Shown: one piece after another, positions 6,893 to 10,879 of the stretch
Position numbering within the stretch: the first letter of the stretch is position 1
How the letters are laid out: each line of letters starts with the position of its first letter
Assembly: GCA_035295985.1 (NCBI GenBank)
Contig: DATHBT010000368.1
Location: 1 to 10,879, forward strand
Reading direction: 5' to 3'
DNA: 10,879 bases
Source: JAIVGV01 sp035295985
GTDB taxonomy: Bacteria > Acidobacteriota > Blastocatellia > Pyrinomonadales > Pyrinomonadaceae
Notes under the pieces: model-generated
What the model was told of the DNA's origin: nothing
Seen by the model: the letters and a program-made list of their open reading frames with translations, nothing else
Database searches by the model: none
Translations under genes and position numbers: made by a program

Positions 6893-9800
6893 CGCCGCTC
6901 CTCCTCGTCGGGCTTGCGCCCGCTGTCGCCCTGCTGATTCTCCGGCTGCGCGGGTGTGCTGTTCTTATCGTCGGCCTTGCCCGCCGCGTCTTTCGGGGCG
7001 AGGCCCTCGGCCGAGGTGCCGAAGAGATCGAAGAGGCTCGACAGCTTGGTCGAGATGGTGAAGTACCAGCCGCGCGGCTGCGCGGGCACGGCGCTGCCCA
7101 GGGGTTCGGCGGCCTTCGTGAAGTTGTAGCCGATGCCGAGGCGTATGTCGGGGAAAATCCAGTAGCCCAGCTCCGTGCCGACGGAGGTGCGGCGCGTGCG
7201 CGTCGAGGGCTGAGAGATCATGCGGGCTTCGGCGGCCACGTCGAAGGCGCGGCGCAGCCGGCGCTGTAGCCTGAGCTGCGAGACGTAAGTCAGCGCCTCG
7301 GTCGGCAGCAGCCCTTCGCGGCTGTCGGAGCCGAACTTGAGGGCGAAACGGCCGAACAGCTCCGTGTCCTTCATCGGCTGCCAGAAGGCGTCGGTCGAGA
7401 GGATGTCGGCGCGCTCGACGGAGCCTGCGCGCCCCTCGAAGCCGGACTGCGAAAGCTCACGGCGCGTGTAGCTGAAGAGCACCGCGTGGCGGTCGGAGTT
7501 GAGCGGACGCCAGGCGACGGCGGCCGTGCCGAGGAGGGATTCGTTCTCGCGGCCGGCGAAGTGCGTGCGCGACCACTGGAAGCGCGCGAGCGTGGTGACG
7601 TTGTCGCCGACGCGGCCTGCCGCGCCGAGAGTGAGTATCTGGCCGAGGCCGCCGTGCTGGTTGCGCAGCTCGTAGCGCGCGCTCGTCTTCAAATCCTTAG
7701 TCGGCAGGTAGGAGAGGCCGAACGCGCCGGCCGTGAAGCTCGTCCCCGCGCCGGCGACGTGGAAGCCGTGCTCGAAGCCGAGGTCGAGGGCGAACTCCTT
7801 GTTGACGGGCAGCCGGTTCTGCAAGCCGATGACGGCGAAGCTGTCCGTGCCGTTGATGCCGTTCTCCAATTGGTAGCGGCTGACGACGCTCGTGTACTTG
7901 CCGAGCCGCGTCTCCACGCCGATTGCGGTCTCGCGCCGCGAGTTGGTCAGCGAAAACCCGGTCTGCGCCGTGTCGCTGATGGGGACGATGGGCGCGGAGG
8001 CGAGGCGCTGCGTGAAGAAGAGGCTCGTCGAATCGCTCCAGCGGTAGCGCGCGGCGATGGTCGTCTGGTCGGGGAACGTGGGGTCGGCATCCGAGAGGTT
8101 CTGCTCGCGCTTGATCGACAGCTCCAGCTTCTCGACGGGGCGATACTGCGCGCCGACGGTCAGGAGGTGCGAGTTCGTCTCTTGCTCCGAGGCCGCGTCC
8201 GAGAGGTTGCGGTAGTCGTAGCCGGCGAAGACCTGTAGTTTTTCGCCGATGGTCTCCGTCCAGCCGAACGAGACGGTGTTGCGCTCGTTATCGACGTTCG
8301 CGGTGCGGTTGCGCTCGTTGGTGAAGCCGAAGCGGAGCGTGCGCGAGCGGCGGGGCTTGAGATCGACCGTCGTGCTCAGCCGCCGCGAGCCGGGGGCGAC
8401 GGTCGCGCCGAACGGGTTGAAGAACCCCTCGTCGGCCCGCGCGTACTCTGCGCGCAGCGTGCCCTCGTAGAGATCGAAGGGCTGCACGAGTTCGAGCCGG
8501 TAGGCGCTCCCTCCGGCGTGGCGCTCGCCCCGGCCGAAGAGGTTGCCGGCCGTCGCCAGCTCGCCGCGCGAGTTGGCGTACTCGAACTTGAGCGAGCCGC
8601 GGTTCCACAAGGTCTTCTCGCCGTCCAGGCCGCCGAGGCGGTACGAGCCGAACTCGCGCTGCCGCTGATCGACGTAGGAGAGGCCGAGCCGCAGGCCGAG
8701 GGCCGAGAAGCGCTTCGACGCGCGCCCCGTATAGACGGCCGAACTCATCCCCGCCGCGCGGTGCTCGTAAGTGACGACGACCTGCACGAGGTTGAGATCG
8801 TAGTCGAAGGCCGAGACGGAGCGGATGAAGAAGATGTGGCCCGTGAGCGGATCGAGGTTGTAATCGACCGAGCGCACGAGCGGCTCGCGCGAGATGATGC
8901 GTTCGGGGTTGCGGCGGTCGCGCACTTCGAGGACGACCGACTCGGAGCCTTGCAGTATGTCCGTGTGCGTGAGGCTGACTAAGCCGAGGCGCGAGGCGGG
9001 GAAAACGTCGCGGGCAAACGCCGTGTCGGGGCGCGCGCCGGTGACGGTGACGAAGTCGCCGGAAGAGTTTTCGAGGTGGACTTTAACGCCGGTCAGCTTG
9101 CGCGCGTAGCCCGCGAGAGCCGTCTCGTTCATGCCGGCCTCGAAGTCGCCGAACATCGCGTAGGAGCGGCCGCGGTCAACGCGCGCGTAGAGCTTGGAGT
9201 TCGACTCGGCCTCGTCGAAGCGCGTGGAGGAGTCGCCGAAGACCGGGTAGACGCGATCCAGGGGGTCTAGCTGGAACAGGCGGTCGCGGCCCATCGTGCG
9301 GTTGAGCGAACGTTGCGAGTCGTAGGCGAGCGTGACGAGGTTCTTGCCGAAGACGGGGCCGCGGTAGAAGAACTCGATGTGGCTGCGGAAGGAGCCGGTG
9401 TCGCCGCGCAGTGCGTTTTCGGGCGCGGCCTTGCCGAACGAAGCCTCGGCGAGTCCGACGAGAATCGTGGGCCGCAGCTCCGCGGTGAAGCGCAGGCGCT
9501 TCACCGCCTCGATCCCGCCGAACTTGGCGAGCAGGTCGGCCTGGCCGACCGCGCCGCCCGAGACGAGCCGCACGACGGCCTCGCCCCCCCGGAGCGCGAG
9601 CGCGAGCTGCGCGGGCTGGTGGTTCTGCTCGTCGGCGAGCCGTTCGGGCGCGTTGAAGCGCTCGCCGTCGCGCGCCTTCTGCGTCTCCTGCCCTTCGCCC
9701 TGCACGCGCTCGAAGAATCCGTTGGTGGTCGAAAGGCCCACGGGGCCGTCGGCCGCGGGGTTGCCCCACTCGTCGAAGGCGCGCACGCGCACGAGCACAG

Positions 9801-10879
9801 AGTCGCGCCCGCCGGCCTGAAGCTCCTCGCGCTCCGAGGCGATCTCAAGCCGCCGCGCAGGCCCGCGGCCCATCACGACGAACTCGACGGGCTTGCCCGC
9901 CGCCGCGCCCGAAGGATCGACTGCGAGGGCGCGCACGCTGTTGCGGCCCGGCCGCAAGCCGAGGCCGACGAACTTGTAGGTCGAGACGTTGTTGCGGTGA
10001 TCGACGCGGCGCTCGCCGACGTTCTGCGCGGAGACTTTCGCGCCGTTGACTTCGAGCGCGGCCGTCCAGTCCTTCGCCACGCGCACGACGACCTGCATCG
10101 CCGCCTGCATCACGACCTCGCCCGCCGCCGGGCTGACGACTACCAGCTCGCCCGGCGCGACCGGCGCGATCATCTCCGTCGCCTCGACTTCGTAAGTGCC
10201 GGCGGCGAGCGGCGCGGCGTCGGCGGATTTGCCCGTGCGATCTTCCGACCGGGGGGAGCGCGCGTCGGAAGCCTTCTCGATCCTCGCGCCGGAAACTTTC
10301 TCGACCCCCGACGCCATGTCGTTTCCGTCGCGCGCCGCGACGGCGTTGACGACGGCCGGCGGCGCCTGCGACGTGGCGGCGGCCTTTTGTAGGGGCAGGG
10401 CTTGTCCCTGCCCGCCATGCGTCACCGCGGAGATAGAGGGAATGGAATCGAGGTTGACGACTGAGGAATTCTGTTGAATGGCTTCGCCGCCGCGGGCCGC
10501 GGACGTGTCCGCCCCTACGGTCTTACCGTCGCGGCTCGGTTTGTCGTCGGTCGAGGGCTGCGCGCTCGTCGCGTCGAGGGAGTCGGCCTCAGTGCCGGTA
10601 AGCGCGAAGTTCTGGCGAAGGAGCGTGCCGCCGCCGAGCGGCGTGCGGAGCAGGCGCGTCCAACTGCGGCCCGAACGCTGGCCGCCGTCCGAGAGCATCA
10701 GCCCGCGCGGGACGGTGACGGGGTCGAGCGCGATGACGACCGCTCCGTCCTCGACCGACGGCAGGTTGTAGAGACCTTCCGAGTCGGTGACGACCGACTG
10801 GCCGTTGTCGATGTAGAGGCGAGCGCCCGCGACGGGACGCTCGCCGCGGTCGAACTCGTTGTTGCCGTTCGCGTCCACG
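6889..10879 (-). CDS. Very large outer-membrane beta-barrel protein with SdrD-B-like and Ig-like domains (5' end beyond window)
   Basis: Residue numbers here count from the GTG at 10878, which is not the true start: the frame is open to the edge and begins inside an SdrD-B-like domain (D-A-N-G-N-N-E-F-D-R-G-E, to about 96). A low-complexity linker (97-228) follows, then an Ig-like domain (about 240-336) and a Big_1/invasin-like domain (about 339-470, with RAFDEWGNPAADGPV) interrupted by a hydrophilic insert (about 388-425). From about 495 to 1283 short alternating hydrophobic/polar segments with aromatic girdles indicate a barrel of many strands. It opens with a distinctive block, about 541-583, containing YPVFGDSSTRFDEAESNSKLY and RGRSYAMFGDF. 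A hydrophilic tail (1287-1329) ends in EEERR. The codons of that tail supply the Shine-Dalgarno of the next gene. Role inferred: surface adhesion, or export or display of the coupled partner. No POTRA domain or TonB plug is visible in the part seen. Confidence 0.85.
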   Translation of the reverse strand, partial: VDANGNNEFDRGERPVAGARLYIDNGQSVVTDSEGLYNLPSVEDGAVVIALDPVTVPRGLMLSDGGQRSGRSWTRLLRTPLGGGTLLRQNFALTGTEADSLDATSAQPSTDDKPSRDGKTVGADTSAARGGEAIQQNSSVVNLDSIPSISAVTHGGQGQALPLQKAAATSQAPPAVVNAVAARDGNDMASGVEKVSGARIEKASDARSPRSEDRTGKSADAAPLAAGTYEVEATEMIAPVAPGELVVVSPAAGEVVMQAAMQVVVRVAKDWTAALEVNGAKVSAQNVGERRVDHRNNVSTYKFVGLGLRPGRNSVRALAVDPSGAAAGKPVEFVVMGRGPARRLEIASEREELQAGGRDSVLVRVRAFDEWGNPAADGPVGLSTTNGFFERVQGEGQETQKARDGERFNAPERLADEQNHQPAQLALALRGGEAVVRLVSGGAVGQADLLAKFGGIEAVKRLRFTAELRPTILVGLAEASFGKAAPENALRGDTGSFRSHIEFFYRGPVFGKNLVTLAYDSQRSLNRTMGRDRLFQLDPLDRVYPVFGDSSTRFDEAESNSKLYARVDRGRSYAMFGDFEAGMNETALAGYARKLTGVKVHLENSSGDFVTVTGARPDTAFARDVFPASRLGLVSLTHTDILQGSESVVLEVRDRRNPERIISREPLVRSVDYNLDPLTGHIFFIRSVSAFDYDLNLVQVVVTYEHRAAGMSSAVYTGRASKRFSALGLRLGLSYVDQRQREFGSYRLGGLDGEKTLWNRGSLKFEYANSRGELATAGNLFGRGERHAGGSAYRLELVQPFDLYEGTLRAEYARADEGFFNPFGATVAPGSRRLSTTVDLKPRRSRTLRFGFTNERNRTANVDNERNTVSFGWTETIGEKLQVFAGYDYRNLSDAASEQETNSHLLTVGAQYRPVEKLELSIKREQNLSDADPTFPDQTTIAARYRWSDSTSLFFTQRLASAPIVPISDTAQTGFSLTNSRRETAIGVETRLGKYTSVVSRYQLENGINGTDSFAVIGLQNRLPVNKEFALDLGFEHGFHVAGAGTSFTAGAFGLSYLPTKDLKTSARYELRNQHGGLGQILTLGAAGRVGDNVTTLARFQWSRTHFAGRENESLLGTAAVAWRPLNSDRHAVLFSYTRRELSQSGFEGRAGSVERADILSTDAFWQPMKDTELFGRFALKFGSDSREGLLPTEALTYVSQLRLQRRLRRAFDVAAEARMISQPSTRTRRTSVGTELGYWIFPDIRLGIGYNFTKAAEPLGSAVPAQPRGWYFTISTKLSSLFDLFGTSAEGLAPKDAAGKADDKNSTPAQPENQQGDSGRKPDEEERR
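6900..6905 (-). promoter_or_regulatory. Strong Shine-Dalgarno for the TTG-started beta-helix gene
   Basis: AGGAGG on the minus strand lies seven nt before the TTG at 6892, inside the codons for the final Glu residues of the barrel protein. Together with the TTGA stop/start overlap (6892-6889) it supports the rare TTG start and translational coupling of the two genes. Confidence 0.7.
10255..10302 (-). repeat. Two 24-bp imperfect tandem units in the barrel-protein linker
   Basis: Two adjacent 24-nt units encode EKVSGARI and EKASDARS (residues 193-208 of the visible product). They lie in the hydrophilic linker and keep the frame, as expected of a small tandem duplication tolerated in a disordered region. 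Confidence 0.5.
10389..10416 (+). repeat. GTAGGGGC palindromic repeat element, copy 1 (inside a gene)
   Basis: The element begins GTAGGGGC on the plus strand. It forms a perfect eight-bp inverted repeat, GGGCAGGG (10393-10400) and CCCTGCCC (10406-10413), around a five-nt loop CTTGT. It is read in frame by the barrel gene as GQGQALPLQ. A GTAGGGGC head followed by a short GC-rich palindrome is, from memory, a form of dispersed repeat seen in several bacterial phyla; the genome count here is unknown. Confidence 0.6.
10498..10518 (-). repeat. GTAGGGGC palindromic repeat element, copy 2 (inside a gene, opposite orientation)
   Basis: On the minus strand the element begins GTAGGGGC at 10518. The inverted repeat is GCGGAC (10499-10504) and GTCCGC (10507-10512) around two bases. 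It shares the GTAGGGGC head with copy 1 but has a different palindrome, and points the other way. The barrel gene reads it in frame as VGADTSAAR. Confidence 0.55.

Noticed and set aside
5174..6937. 587-codon open frame on the plus strand
   Set aside because: It is antisense to the beta-helix gene, has the Val/Gly/Arg/Asp-rich composition of a high-GC shadow frame and shows no recognisable domain. The minus-strand frame carries clear domains over the same bases.
10876..10878. GTG as the true start of the barrel protein
   Set aside because: The following residues are the middle of an SdrD-B-like domain, with no signal peptide. The frame is open to the edge, so the gene begins outside the window.

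Overview
The window is about 10.9 kb of GC-rich bacterial chromosome. All five recognisable genes lie on the minus strand, so transcription runs from high to low coordinates; long open frames on the plus strand are high-GC shadows. SdrD-B-like, DUF11 and parallel beta-helix modules, an outer-membrane barrel, signal-peptide proteins and GTAGGGGC palindromes point to a Gram-negative bacterium with a large secretome. Acidobacteriota (Blastocatellia-like) is my best guess. That is an inference from domain style, not a phylogenetic result.

Layout in transcription order. (1) 10879-6889: the 3' part, at least 1328 codons, of a very large outer-membrane beta-barrel protein with an SdrD-B-like and Ig-like N-terminal half; its 5' end lies outside the window. 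(2) 6892-3206: a 1228-residue exported multidomain protein with a signal peptide, a glutamine-amidotransferase-like domain, an SdrD-B-like domain, a GSLRQ-type segment, a right-handed beta-helix, an Ig-like domain and a DUF11 domain. It begins at a TTG that overlaps the TGA stop of gene 1 (TTGA), with a strong Shine-Dalgarno inside the last codons of gene 1, so the two are very probably translationally coupled. (3) 3081-2716: a stand-alone 121-residue response-regulator receiver protein. (4) 2693-1572: an AI-2E family (PF01594) membrane transporter, 22 nt after gene 3. (5) 1295-1: a signal-peptide ankyrin-repeat protein running out of the window.

A stem-loop followed by a T-rich run lies between genes 4 and 5 (1483-1455), so genes 3-4 probably form one unit that ends there and the ankyrin gene has its own promoter. 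The same 276-nt gap holds a GTTC-N7-GTTC direct repeat upstream of the ankyrin gene.

The best candidates for something new are: the coupled barrel/beta-helix pair, which resembles two-partner secretion in logic but lacks the classical modules; the Cys-His-Glu amidotransferase-like domain at the front of the exported partner; and two opposite GTAGGGGC palindromic elements carried in frame inside a linker of the barrel protein. No tRNA, rRNA, CRISPR array, transposase or phage gene was seen. No gene-free stretch exceeds 300 nt.
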